A stretch of 36,306 nt of DNA from Roseovarius aestuarii (GTDB lineage Bacteria > Pseudomonadota > Alphaproteobacteria > Rhodobacterales > Rhodobacteraceae), in assembly GCF_019966515.1 (NCBI RefSeq), contig NZ_JAIMIB010000025.1, forward strand, positions 1-36,306. The letters run 5' to 3'. The translations under genes were made by a program, and so were the position numbers. The notes under the pieces were generated by a model. It ran no database searches. It was given only the letters and a program-made list of their open reading frames with translations, and had not been told where the DNA came from. Shown piece after piece: positions 18,946 through 27,371 of the stretch. Position 1 is the first letter of the stretch, and each line of letters starts with the position of its first letter.

Positions 18946-20426
18946 TTGGTTGCCCGCATTCTGACCGCTGAGATTTCGCACGAAACCAATACGTTCAATA
19001 TTCGCCCCACCGATATTCAGGATTTTCAGGATCGCTATCTTCTTGATGGCCCTGCCGCAATTGCGTCGCGTGGAGAAAAGAACACGGAACTCGCTGGTAT
19101 TCTGGAAGTCGGGCGCAGAAATGGATGGGACCACACGCATGTGATCAGCGCCTCGGCCGGACCCGGCGGGCGCGTCACAGACCGAGCTTTTGATACTCTC
19201 TGCGCGCCCGTTCTTTTGGCGGCGGAAACTGGCGGTTGGGATGGCATCCTGTTGATCCTGCACGGCGCCATGGTCACCGCATCGCATGACGATGGCGAAG
19301 GGGAACTTCTGCGCCGCCTGCGCGTTCTCACTGGCCCGGATTTACCGATTGCTGTTACCCTTGATCCACATGCCAATGTCAGCGCAGCAATGTGCGCCCA
19401 GGCGCAAATCCTAGTTGCCTTCACCACATATCCGCACGTCGATATACGGGCCGCAGGGTAGCGGAATTGTTGCAGCGCATGATCGACGGCGATATTGCGC
19501 CTCAAACCCTGCGGGCGCATCGGCCAATGCTGGAAGAGGCAAATGGCGGCCGGACAGACATTGGGCCGATGATCGAACGGCATGCCATGGCCCGGGCGTT
19601 TGAAGCACGTAAAGGTGTTTATGCCGTCAGTATCAACGGGGCATTTCCCTGCGCCGATATCGCCGAGGTCGGCCCAACCGTTTTGGTTACAGCTGAAATG
19701 GGTCAGCCCGGTTCACAGGAGATCGCTGAAGAGATTGCCGATGATATCTGGGACCGGCGCAATGAGAGGCTGAATACCTATCTGACAGTGGCTGAGGCGG
19801 CCGAGGTTGCACGCACATGGAAAAAAGGAAGCGGACCTCTGGTGATTGCGGATTATGCCGACAATCCCGGCTCGGGTGCTTATGGAGATTCCACGGCACT
19901 GCTAACGGCGCTTCTGGAAGCAAGTATTACGGATGCCTGCTTTGGCCCAATGATCGACCCTGAAACGGCAGCTTTGCTTCAGGCGCAAACTGTTGGCGAC
20001 ACCGTCACCTTGAAACTGGGCGGTAGGACGGCACCGGAATTCGGCGGCGGACCCATCGAGATCACTGGTCGGGTGATGTGGCTCGGCGATGGCCTGGTAA
20101 CAGGAAGTGGCCCGATCTTAGGCGGCCTGCAGCGCAGTTTTGGTGCGATCGCCGTAGTGCGGGTTGAAGGTATCGATATTCTGATCGTAAGTATCGCCCA
20201 TCAGATGCTTGATCTGCGGCAGTTCGAGACATTCGGAATCCTCCCTCAGGATTGCCGGGTTGTGGCACTTAAATCCATGCAACATTTTCGTGCGGCCTTT
20301 GCCCCAATTGCGGGACGTATCATCGTGTGTGACAGCGGTGCCTTATGCACGGTCAATTATGGCGCATTACGCTATCGCGCTGTTCCACGTCCGATGCATC
20401 CTTTGGACATCATTCCATCATCATAG
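18946..20426 (+). pseudogene. M81 family metallopeptidase (MlrC-like), frameshifted
   Basis: This is a zinc peptidase of the M81/microcystinase C family, roughly 490 residues if joined. The first part starts at TTG 18946 with AGAGGA upstream and reads ILTAEISHETNTFNI, ILLILHGAMVTA and LDPHANVSAAM, the family's metal-binding motifs. It stops at 19461 just after TYPHVDI. The remainder continues in another frame from about 19446 with TGRRVAELLQRM and GAFPCADIAEVGPTVLVTAE, and contains the MlrC C-terminal domain (DNPGSGAYGDSTALL, GPILGGLQRSFG). Family members read PHVDIYETGRR here, so a deletion of 1+3n bases (7 fits) at about 19445 explains the break. It is either a real pseudogene or an assembly error. 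Confidence 0.85.
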
Positions 20427-20822
20427 TTTTAACGCGGAAGCGATGGGAATAGCATGTATCCGCGACCAGGTTAACACGGCTGGGTGTTTCACTCGGCACG
20501 CTCTCGGTTCAACGTGCAAAAGTCCGGCCAATTGTATCAAGCGCACCATGCCGAAGCTCGAAGATATGAGCATTTTGGAGTCGAAAGAAGGTAGCGTTCT
20601 GCTTAAGGTGCCGCTGTGCGTAGAAACTTCCAAAATACCCTTAGTTGGATACTTGGCGCTGTCGTCATTCCGGGTGCGGAATTTACTACAACGCCCGTCA
20701 ATGACTGCTTTTCAAGCTGTATCCAGAGCGAAGAGTCCAACGTCGTTAGTATTTTCTGAATCTTGGAGTTTTGACCTATGTCGTCAAGCGAAGAAACCAG
20801 CCATTCGCTCAGAAGCGGCAAA
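20427..20822. other. Intergenic stretch, no recognised gene
   Basis: Roughly 400 bp follow the frameshifted peptidase. Short frames on both strands overlap. A 47-codon frame beginning with GTG near 20617 and ending near 20760 reads somewhat protein-like (LSWILGAVVIPGAEFTTTPV) but has no supporting context. No terminator hairpin is evident. Confidence 0.4.
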
Positions 20823-21243
20823 GGTCGGAGAAGTCCCGCTCCTCGATTGCCGGTCCTGGCTGCAGCGAAAGGGCTGTTTGAACTCCGCGCCTCAGAGTGG
20901 CTTTGAATGACCGGTCTGGCGACATCGGCTGCAACGCAGCGATGAGTGTGCCGCACCTGCGAGCGGATGCTGCGTCAGCAAACTCCCGGAAGGGAAACGG
21001 CAGCAAAGTCCGCTTGGCGGCCGTTCTAAGACTATTATCTAAAATTCCGTTTTGCGGGACTTTGCCGCCGTTTCCCTTCCGGGAGTTTGCTGACGCAGCA
21101 TTCGCTCGCGCGTGCGGCACGCTCATCTCTGCGGTGCAACTGATGTCGTCTGACCTGTCATTGAAAACCAGTCTGAGGCGTGAAATTCAAACAGCCCTTT
21201 CTCTTCAGCCAGGACCAACTATCGAGGAGCGGATATTTCGACC
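20823..21243. repeat. Large imperfect palindrome, ~190-bp arms
   Basis: Bases 20823-21013 are repeated in inverted orientation at 21054-21243, separated by a 40-bp AT-richer spacer. Arms align over their whole length at roughly 80% identity. Landmark matches are CGCTCCTCGAT, GAAAGGGCTGTTTGAA, TGCTGCGTCAGCAAACTCCC and GAAGGGAAACGGC, the last two being identical. Transcribed, it would fold into a very long hairpin. Spurious ORFs on both strands cross it. It looks like two inverted copies of a dispersed repeat rather than a gene. Confidence 0.85.
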
Positions 21244-21320
21244 GAACCTCGTTCACAGTTGAATGTCAGATGTTGATGGCAAAGCAGAAACTTTTCGAGA
21301 GCACCGGACTTCCGGGAAGT

Positions 21321-21542
21321 GCCGATTGTATTGAAAAACTCCCGATTTGGGGCTGGTCGATGAATTTTTTCGCTCCACAACTCCATTGAAAAATTTCGTC
21401 GAGGGGCCGGCCAAATCCGCTCTCCGGCGCTGTCCGGTCGCCTCGTTTTCTCTGACGCTCAATCAGGTCTGACTTTCGCGAGCGATGTGGTTTTGGCGAA
21501 GAATTACGTTTTTCAATTTTGGAGTTTTTCAACACAATCGGC
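21321..21542. mobile_element. MITE-like element or IS remnant, 222 bp
   Basis: The element is bounded by 22-bp inverted repeats, GCCGATTGTATTGAAAAACTCC at the left (21321-21342) and its complement at the right (21521-21542), differing at one position. The 178-bp interior has no significant ORF. The TTGTGTTGAAAAACTC-type end resembles termini of IS1182-like elements as I remember them (unverified). No target-site duplication is obvious. It sits less than 100 bp upstream of the first cyclase gene. Confidence 0.65.
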
Positions 21543-21627
21543 CAAAAAATCGACTTTCGGCCAATTCATTTGCAGCCTAGATTTCATGGCTCGCGGTCTC
21601 TAATGTTCCCGCCGGGGAGGACTGAGT

Positions 21628-23379
21628 GTGGAACGCAGACTTGCAGCCATACTTGCAGCCGACGTGGTCGGCTATTCGCGCATGATCCGTGCGAACGAGG
21701 AAGGCACGCTCTTGGCACTTCAGGCGCTACGCCAAGAATTGATCGATCCAAAGATTGAGGAGCACCGCGGGCGCATCGTCAAACTCATGGGTGATGGGCT
21801 GCTGGTCGAGTTTTCAAGTGTCGTGGACGCGGTAGCCTTTAGCGCCGAAGTTCAAAATAAAATGGCAGAGAGAAATGCCGCAGTACCACAGGCCGAGCAG
21901 ATCGTGTTTCGGATCGGCATCAATCTGGGCGATGTGGTCATCGAAGGTGACGATATCCATGGCGATGGTGTTAATGTGGCCTCCCGCCTTGAGGCTCTGT
22001 CGGAACCGGGCGGGATGTGCATTTCCGATGCGGTTCATGATCAAGTGCGTGATCGCCTGGATCTGGGTTTCGAGGATTCTGGAAAGCAGGAGGTGAAGAA
22101 TATCGACCGTCCGGTGCAGACATGGAATTGGTCTGCGCAGGCTGCCGGAACATCGCCGGTGCCAGCCGTTGAAGATGCATCGCTGCCGCTGCCTGACAAA
22201 CCCTCCATCGCGGTTCTGCCATTCGACAACATGTCGGGCGATGCTGAGCAGGACTACTTCGCCGACGGCATGGTCGAGGACATCATTACCGGCCTTTCGC
22301 GCATCAAGTGGCTGTTCGTCATCGCGCGCAATTCGAGCTTCGTCTACAAGGGCAAGGCTGTGGACATAAAGCAGGCCGGACGCGAGCTGGGCGTGCGCTA
22401 CGTGCTCGAGGGCAGCGTCCGCAAGGCGTCAGATCGCCTGCGTGTCACTGCGCAGCTGATCGAGGCGGAAACCGGCCGGCACGTCTGGGCGGACCGTTAT
22501 GACCGCACGCTCGACGACGTCTTTACGCTCCAGGACGAACTCACGATGACCGTGGTTGCAGTCATCGAGCCCAACCTGCGTCAGGCCGAGATCGAGCGGG
22601 TTAAGCGCAAGCGACCCGACAGCCTCGATGCCTATGACCTCGTGCTCCGTGCTGTTCCGCATGTCTATCCGGCGATGCCGGACAGGGCCGCCAGCGCGCT
22701 GCCGATGCTTGAAGGGGCGCTTGAAATGGAGCCTGAATACGCGCAAGCCCACGGCTTTGCCGCGTGGAGTCATGAAATCCTATTTGCGCGCGGCGGCGGG
22801 CACGATGAAAACCGCCTTGCGGCGATCCATCACGCCCAGGCGGCCATTGCCCATGGACGCGACGAAGCCATTGCGCTTTCGCTTGGAGGCTTTGTCATGG
22901 GCCTGGTGGCGCACGACCGCGACGCTGCGCGCCAGGCCTTCGAGGCAGCGCTTGCGCTTAGCCCGTCATCTGCGATTACCTATAACCTGGGCAGTGTCGT
23001 GGCAGCCATTGCCGGAAATGCTGACCGCGCCATCGAGTGGGGCGAGCGCGCGCTGCGCTTGAGCCCGGTCGATCCGATGAACTACGCACCATGGATGTCG
23101 ATTACTTACGGACGGTTCCAGCGCGGTGAGTACGAGGCATCGGCGGAGGCAGCGCAGAAGATTTTCCAGGCTAATCCATATTGGAGCACTGCGCACGTTC
23201 TTCTGGCGGCGACGCACGCAAGGCTCGGACGGGTCGATGCGGCCAAGACGGCCGCCAACCGGGTCCTTGAGCTGGAGCCGGGCTTTACGATCAGCGGACT
23301 CTGCGCCGCCTTCGACATTCACCCGTCAGTTGCCAAACCCCTGGGCGAAGCGATCAGCCTGGCGGGGCTCCCGGCATAG
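21628..23379 (+). CDS. Class III cyclase-TolB-like-TPR protein
   Basis: A 583-residue cytosolic protein of three modules. Residues 1-175 are a class III adenylate/guanylate cyclase domain: metal aspartates D12 (AADVVGYSRM) and D56 (KLMGDG), lysine K52, and N116/R120 in HGDGVNVASR, so catalytic residues are intact. Residues about 190-330 are a TolB-like domain (PSIAVLPFDNMSGDAEQDYF, then ADGMVEDIITGLSR). The rest is TPR-like (AFEAALALSPSSAITYNLGS and similar). Translation starts at GTG with GGGGAGG upstream. It is the first of four TolB-like/TPR proteins in the window and closely parallels the one at 31332. Its product nucleotide and trigger are unknown. Confidence 0.92.
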   Translation: MERRLAAILAADVVGYSRMIRANEEGTLLALQALRQELIDPKIEEHRGRIVKLMGDGLLVEFSSVVDAVAFSAEVQNKMAERNAAVPQAEQIVFRIGINLGDVVIEGDDIHGDGVNVASRLEALSEPGGMCISDAVHDQVRDRLDLGFEDSGKQEVKNIDRPVQTWNWSAQAAGTSPVPAVEDASLPLPDKPSIAVLPFDNMSGDAEQDYFADGMVEDIITGLSRIKWLFVIARNSSFVYKGKAVDIKQAGRELGVRYVLEGSVRKASDRLRVTAQLIEAETGRHVWADRYDRTLDDVFTLQDELTMTVVAVIEPNLRQAEIERVKRKRPDSLDAYDLVLRAVPHVYPAMPDRAASALPMLEGALEMEPEYAQAHGFAAWSHEILFARGGGHDENRLAAIHHAQAAIAHGRDEAIALSLGGFVMGLVAHDRDAARQAFEAALALSPSSAITYNLGSVVAAIAGNADRAIEWGERALRLSPVDPMNYAPWMSITYGRFQRGEYEASAEAAQKIFQANPYWSTAHVLLAATHARLGRVDAAKTAANRVLELEPGFTISGLCAAFDIHPSVAKPLGEAISLAGLPA

Positions 23380-23604
23380 ATGCATCCGACCTATTTCCGT
23401 TTCTAAACGTACACCGGCTGGCGTCGAAACTTGCTACAGCCCGTATCGATCCACGTGAGATAAGGACGTTTGTTTGAATTACGTGGTCGTGTCACAGTGC
23501 ATATCCAAACGTGTCGCAAGGTCCGGTGAGGGTCAAATATGCCCGTCAAGGCAAAGTCAGCTTTCCTGAACAGAGAAAGCCGCCGCACTAATTCACCTCT
23601 ACAT

Positions 23605-24006
23605 TCAGAACGCGGCTTTCCATTGCTCGGTGTCCACGAACCAACGTTCTTCGACTACCTTGTCGCTGTTGAAGCGAAATAACACAGACAATTGGCTGCC
23701 TTCCGGCACCTTGTCGCATTTCCATTCCACGATCGAGACGACCTCGGCCCTGTCACCGATCTGGCGGATGGAGTTGATTTCGAAGCCCGCGGGCAATGCG
23801 GCCCCCAGATTGTCTAGCGTTGAGCGAAAAGCGGCTTTGCCGTTCAGTACATCATTCTGGCCGGGCATCACAAAGACCATGTCATCGGTGTAGTCGGCGA
23901 CAAGAACGTCCCAGTCTCCACGAGCAACGGCCTCCCATCCGCGCGTTACAATTGCGGCGGTGCTGGTGGTTTCCATATCGAGGGCTGTGTTTCCAGACGT
24001 GTTCAT
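23605..24006 (-). CDS. SnoaL/NTF2-like protein
   Basis: A 133-residue protein with an NTF2-like fold: helix TRGWEAVARGDWDVLVADYT, strand DDMVFVMPGQNDVLNGKAAF, and the late strands DKVVEERWFVDTEQW. Members can be small isomerases, dehydratases or ligand binders, and the substrate is not evident. AAAGGAG stands before the ATG. It is transcribed divergently from the LuxR-type TolB-like regulator 144 bp away, an arrangement that suggests regulation by that protein. Confidence 0.8.
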   Translation of the reverse strand: MNTSGNTALDMETTSTAAIVTRGWEAVARGDWDVLVADYTDDMVFVMPGQNDVLNGKAAFRSTLDNLGAALPAGFEINSIRQIGDRAEVVSIVEWKCDKVPEGSQLSVLFRFNSDKVVEERWFVDTEQWKAAF

Positions 24007-24150
24007 TTCATTCTCCTTTGGTTGTGCATATGGTTTCAGTCTACTAGGGGAACGCCAAGCGCGATATCGACCGCGTGCTGTATTTCGGCTAATGCATTTG
24101 ATGTATTCGCCCGTGCAACCGCCTAAGATATCACGCCGGATAGGGACGGG
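24007..24150. promoter_or_regulatory. Divergent promoter region (NTF2 gene / LuxR-TolB gene)
   Basis: The 144-bp region must carry both promoters. A TGTATT motif occurs twice in direct orientation 23 bp apart (24079 and 24102), close to two helical turns. That could be a pair of regulator sites, but the evidence is thin. Confidence 0.35.
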
Positions 24151-25596
24151 TTGGGGAAGAATTTGGGTAAACCATCATCGCCTATTGATGCACTCAGTGC
24201 CCGTGAGCAAGAGATTGCCCGCGCCTTTTCCAGCGGTGAAAGCTACAACCAGATTGCGGAGCGATTGTGCATTGCACCATCGACGGTGCGAACACATCTG
24301 ACGACCATCTATCGCAAGCTGGAAATTTCTTCAAAGCTCGAATTGCACAAGCTGATTGCAAATCCCGGCGACGCATCCGAACCCAACGCAAAACCGACAC
24401 TGCCCGACAAACCCTCGATTGCCGTTCTGGCCTTCGAGAACATGTCAGGTGAGCCAGAGCAGGAGTATTTCTCCGACGGCATCACAGAAGACATCATTAC
24501 CGCACTTTCGCGGTCACCGTGGCTCTTTGTTATCGCCCGAAACACCACCTTTACCTACAAGGGAGAGAACGTTGACGTACGCCGCGTGGCCTCGGAGCTT
24601 GGCGTGCGGTTTGTACTTGAAGGAAGTGTAAGGCGCTCAGGCGATCGCGTTCGCGTGACAGCGCAGCTGATTGACGGTTTAAGTGGCGGGCATGTCTGGT
24701 CGGAACGCTATGATGGCCAATTAGAAGACGTGTTCGACCTGCAGGACGAGATTACCCGCAATGTTGTCGCCTCGATCCAGACAAGCGTGCACCTGACCAC
24801 CATTGATGAGCCGGTCGAACGCAGCGCTCGTCCGGACCTGACCGTCTGGGAGCTGACAATGCGGGCTTGGCATTTGCTCTATGACTTCACGCCTGAAAGT
24901 TTTGCGACAGCGCAGGCACTGCTAAACCGGGCCCTGGCGACCGATCCGCAAAGCGCTGAGGCCAACATGGTTTTATCACTGATCCATCACCACACTGCTC
25001 TGATGGGCTATGCCAGCGACACACAAGAGACAATGAGGACAGCTTATGCACTTGGTCGACGTGCGACCGAATTGGATGATCGCAACGAATACGCACATTG
25101 GGCCTTTGGCATCAGTGGCTGGGGGTTGAACAAGCACGACGAATCCATTGTCGCGTTGGAACGCGCGGTCGAACTGAATCCAAATTGTTCACTGGCCTAT
25201 GGTAGCCTTGGAACGGCACTGGGCTTGGTGGGCCGGACAGAAGAAGCGATCAATAATCAGCAGATTGCGATCCGATCAAATCCGCGCGACCCCAGTATCT
25301 TTTTCCGTTTTTCCGGGATCGCTCTGGCGAGCTACCTTTCCGGGGAATTTGACGATGCGATCAACTGGGCTGGCCGCGCCATTCACCGCATGCCACGTTG
25401 GTATTTTGCGCATCTGGTGCTGGCAGCAAGTCATGTTAAATTGGATCGGATGGATGAGGCACATGCGGCAATCTGTGCCAGTAAGAAAGTTCTTCCGGAT
25501 CTATCACTATCTGATCTGGATCGCGTGCCATTGAAAGAACCAGCCTTGATGGAAGAGCTGCGAGAATGCCTTCGCCGGGCCGGACTGACGGGCTGA
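24151..25596 (+). CDS. LuxR-HTH-TolB-like-TPR regulator
   Basis: A 481-residue protein. Residues 8-68 are a LuxR-type helix-turn-helix (LSAREQEIARAFSSGESYNQ, then IAERLCIAPSTVRTHLTTIY), placed at the N-terminus rather than the usual C-terminus. Residues about 80-215 are the TolB-like module (DKPSIAVLAFENMSGEPEQE, EDIITALSR). The remainder is TPR-like (ALERAVELNPNCSLAYGSLG). No cyclase domain is present, so DNA binding replaces the cyclase output or input found in its paralogues. The start is TTG (24151 or 24163) with GGGA upstream. It is convergent with the hydrolase regulator at 25649. Confidence 0.9.
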   Translation: MGKNLGKPSSPIDALSAREQEIARAFSSGESYNQIAERLCIAPSTVRTHLTTIYRKLEISSKLELHKLIANPGDASEPNAKPTLPDKPSIAVLAFENMSGEPEQEYFSDGITEDIITALSRSPWLFVIARNTTFTYKGENVDVRRVASELGVRFVLEGSVRRSGDRVRVTAQLIDGLSGGHVWSERYDGQLEDVFDLQDEITRNVVASIQTSVHLTTIDEPVERSARPDLTVWELTMRAWHLLYDFTPESFATAQALLNRALATDPQSAEANMVLSLIHHHTALMGYASDTQETMRTAYALGRRATELDDRNEYAHWAFGISGWGLNKHDESIVALERAVELNPNCSLAYGSLGTALGLVGRTEEAINNQQIAIRSNPRDPSIFFRFSGIALASYLSGEFDDAINWAGRAIHRMPRWYFAHLVLAASHVKLDRMDEAHAAICASKKVLPDLSLSDLDRVPLKEPALMEELRECLRRAGLTG

Positions 25597-25648
25597 CGCG
25601 TTCAAATGACGTGCTGACAATAAGATCTTATACCTGCCCTATAGCAAC

Positions 25649-26860
25649 TCACGCCGACAGTCCGCTGTTGATGAAATTGTCGATGTTATCGATCATCTTG
25701 GTAAAGTCCTGCTCGGTTTCGAAAAGCATATGATTTGGGCTGTTCAGCTGAACAAAAGAACTGCCCTCTATTTGACATGCGAGTAGCTTGCCTTCGGAGA
25801 GCGGGGCGACGGCGTCCCTGTCGCTGTGCAGAACCAAAGTTGGCGTTGTGATTTCCGGTAAGAGCTTGGCCACGTTCATGTCGTCAAACATGGCGCGAAA
25901 CTGCGCGATGTTTTCAGCCGGTCCGCAGATTTTTTGAAAATCGTTGAACCATTGCATCTGTTCTTTTGATGCTTCCGGCATAAACAGCGTTGTCAGTGTT
26001 TGCCGGATCGCCGGGTTCTCATTGCCCCAACTATGGCGAATAAGGCTGACCAATGCGTCACTTTCTTCGCGATCCGCGTCGTTACCGCGGTGTTTGCGGC
26101 CCCTCGCATACCCTCCATTTAAAACAAGATGCGACACCCGGTCCGGCTGGCGAAGCGCATAGGCGATGGCGACAGATGCACCTTGAGACATGCCGAGGAT
26201 CGCAAGTTTTTCATGGCCGTATTCATCAACAATCGCCGCCATATCATCGACCATACGCTCAAAGCTGATATCGACATCGGACCATTGCGAAAGACCGTTT
26301 CCGCGTTGGTCATATCGGATCACCTGAAACTTGCGAGACAGGTGCTTGAGGTAGCCGCTATAGACCGGGTTTTCCCAGTCCATGTCCAGATGCGACATCC
26401 AGCTACCAGCAATTAACAAGGGGGTGCCATCGCCCGAAATGGTATGCGCAATCGAAGTGCCATCCTTTGACCTGGCAAACTTTACAACAGGCATTTGTCC
26501 GGATTGCTGGCAAGACTTGGTTAGCTGTTCACTGACAGAGTTTCCTGTTGTCCGGCTCTGCGATTGAATGGAAACCGGCCCGATCAAACGAAACCCCCGT
26601 CGCCCGACGGTTTCAATGTATTTCGGTTCCGAGGCATCATCGCCAAGTGCCTTGCGAATTTCAAAAATATTCTCGCGAACCAGATCAGGGCTCACATGCA
26701 AGCCCGGCCACGCTGCCTGCAGGATATCGTTGCGTGACAGGACAGACCCGGCGTTGTTGATCAGGCAGGCCAATACGTCAGTGGATTTGGGTGACAATCC
26801 AGAGAGGTCTCCCCCTGACGACAAACCGCCATCCTCTAAGTTTAGAACCCATCTCTTCAT
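25649..26860 (-). CDS. Winged-helix-alpha/beta hydrolase fusion
   Basis: A 403-residue protein. Residues 1-95 form an OmpR/CadC-type winged helix (LSPKSTDVLACLINNAGSVL, VRENIFEIRKALGDDASEPK, YIETVGRRGFRLIG). After a polar linker, residues about 125-400 are an alpha/beta hydrolase: nucleophile serine in LGMSQGASVA, acid in LVLHSDRDAVAPL, histidine in LNSPNHMLFE, and the oxyanion-region IRYDQRGNGLS. The triad is complete, so the domain could be an enzyme or a ligand sensor. No membrane helix is visible, unlike CadC. GGAAA precedes the ATG. It is divergent from the NTF2 gene at 26970, across repeats that could be its operator. Confidence 0.92.
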   Translation of the reverse strand: MKRWVLNLEDGGLSSGGDLSGLSPKSTDVLACLINNAGSVLSRNDILQAAWPGLHVSPDLVRENIFEIRKALGDDASEPKYIETVGRRGFRLIGPVSIQSQSRTTGNSVSEQLTKSCQQSGQMPVVKFARSKDGTSIAHTISGDGTPLLIAGSWMSHLDMDWENPVYSGYLKHLSRKFQVIRYDQRGNGLSQWSDVDISFERMVDDMAAIVDEYGHEKLAILGMSQGASVAIAYALRQPDRVSHLVLNGGYARGRKHRGNDADREESDALVSLIRHSWGNENPAIRQTLTTLFMPEASKEQMQWFNDFQKICGPAENIAQFRAMFDDMNVAKLLPEITTPTLVLHSDRDAVAPLSEGKLLACQIEGSSFVQLNSPNHMLFETEQDFTKMIDNIDNFINSGLSA

Positions 26861-26888
26861 TCAGTTTTCCAGTGATGCCAACAATTCC

Positions 26889-26921
26889 AACGATACAGCA
26901 ACGATAGCGCAACGGCAGTGT
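26889..26921. promoter_or_regulatory. Three 11-bp-phased direct repeats (AACGATANNGC)
   Basis: AACGATACAGC, AACGATAGCGC and AACGGCAGTGT follow one another with exact 11-bp spacing, the third copy matching only AACG. They lie between the divergent winged-helix-hydrolase and NTF2 genes. OmpR-type winged helices characteristically bind direct repeats spaced by 10-11 bp, so this is a good candidate operator for the 25649 protein (inference). Confidence 0.5.
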
Positions 26922-26969
26922 TTTTTGATCCTGCATAGGGTGGTCTTGGAACCAGCGAGGAAAATCGCG

Positions 26970-27341
26970 ATGCAGGAAATTCTGAAAGCCCTCGACACCT
27001 ATCTTGCCACCAGAGTGGCAGGCGACGCCGATGCCTGGTTGTCGAACTGGGATGAAGACGGGGTTCAGCTTTTCCCAGGCGCCCGCGCAAGCAACAAGGA
27101 TATGCTTCGCAAGACAACACCTGCACGTTTCAAAGCCATTCCCGTCAATACGTCTTCTATGGAGACCGACGACATTACAGTGATTGGTGATTACGCCTTT
27201 GCCTACGGGCACTTCACCCTTGAGCGTGTTGTGAATGGCGAACCAGTGTTGTTCGACGGGAAATTCCTCACGGTCTTGAAGAAACAGGCGGACGGAACCT
27301 GGAAGATCTATCGTGATTGCTCAAATTCAAATGATCATTGA
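26970..27341 (+). CDS. NTF2-like (DUF4440/SnoaL-type) protein
   Basis: A 123-residue protein: ILKALDTYLATRVAGDADAW, LSNWDEDGVQLFPGARASNK, DDITVIGDYAFAYGHFTLER and a final strand DGKFLTVLKKQADGTWKIYR. This is the full NTF2-like order. The frame is open far upstream, but the ATG at 26970 has AGGA nearby and marks the conserved start. It is clearly homologous to the next gene, 27372-27770, which faces it 30 bp away, so the pair probably arose by local duplication and inversion. A small hairpin (TGGCGC/GCGCCA) lies just after the stop. Confidence 0.85.
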   Translation: MQEILKALDTYLATRVAGDADAWLSNWDEDGVQLFPGARASNKDMLRKTTPARFKAIPVNTSSMETDDITVIGDYAFAYGHFTLERVVNGEPVLFDGKFLTVLKKQADGTWKIYRDCSNSNDH

Positions 27342-27371
27342 GTGGCGCGCCCTGCGCCAGATAGACTAGGG

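Noticed and set aside
20897..21262. Plus-strand ORF of 121 codons and its minus-strand mirror at 20809-21126
   Set aside because: Both read through the large palindrome; they are the same repeat translated on opposite arms, not independent proteins.
20427..21627. CRISPR or retron-like array
   Set aside because: The repeats are one inverted pair plus one MITE-like pair; there are no regularly spaced short direct repeats and no reverse transcriptase or Cas gene.
26568..26969. 134-codon extension of the NTF2 gene
   Set aside because: It lies antisense to the winged-helix part of the hydrolase regulator and is a shadow of it.
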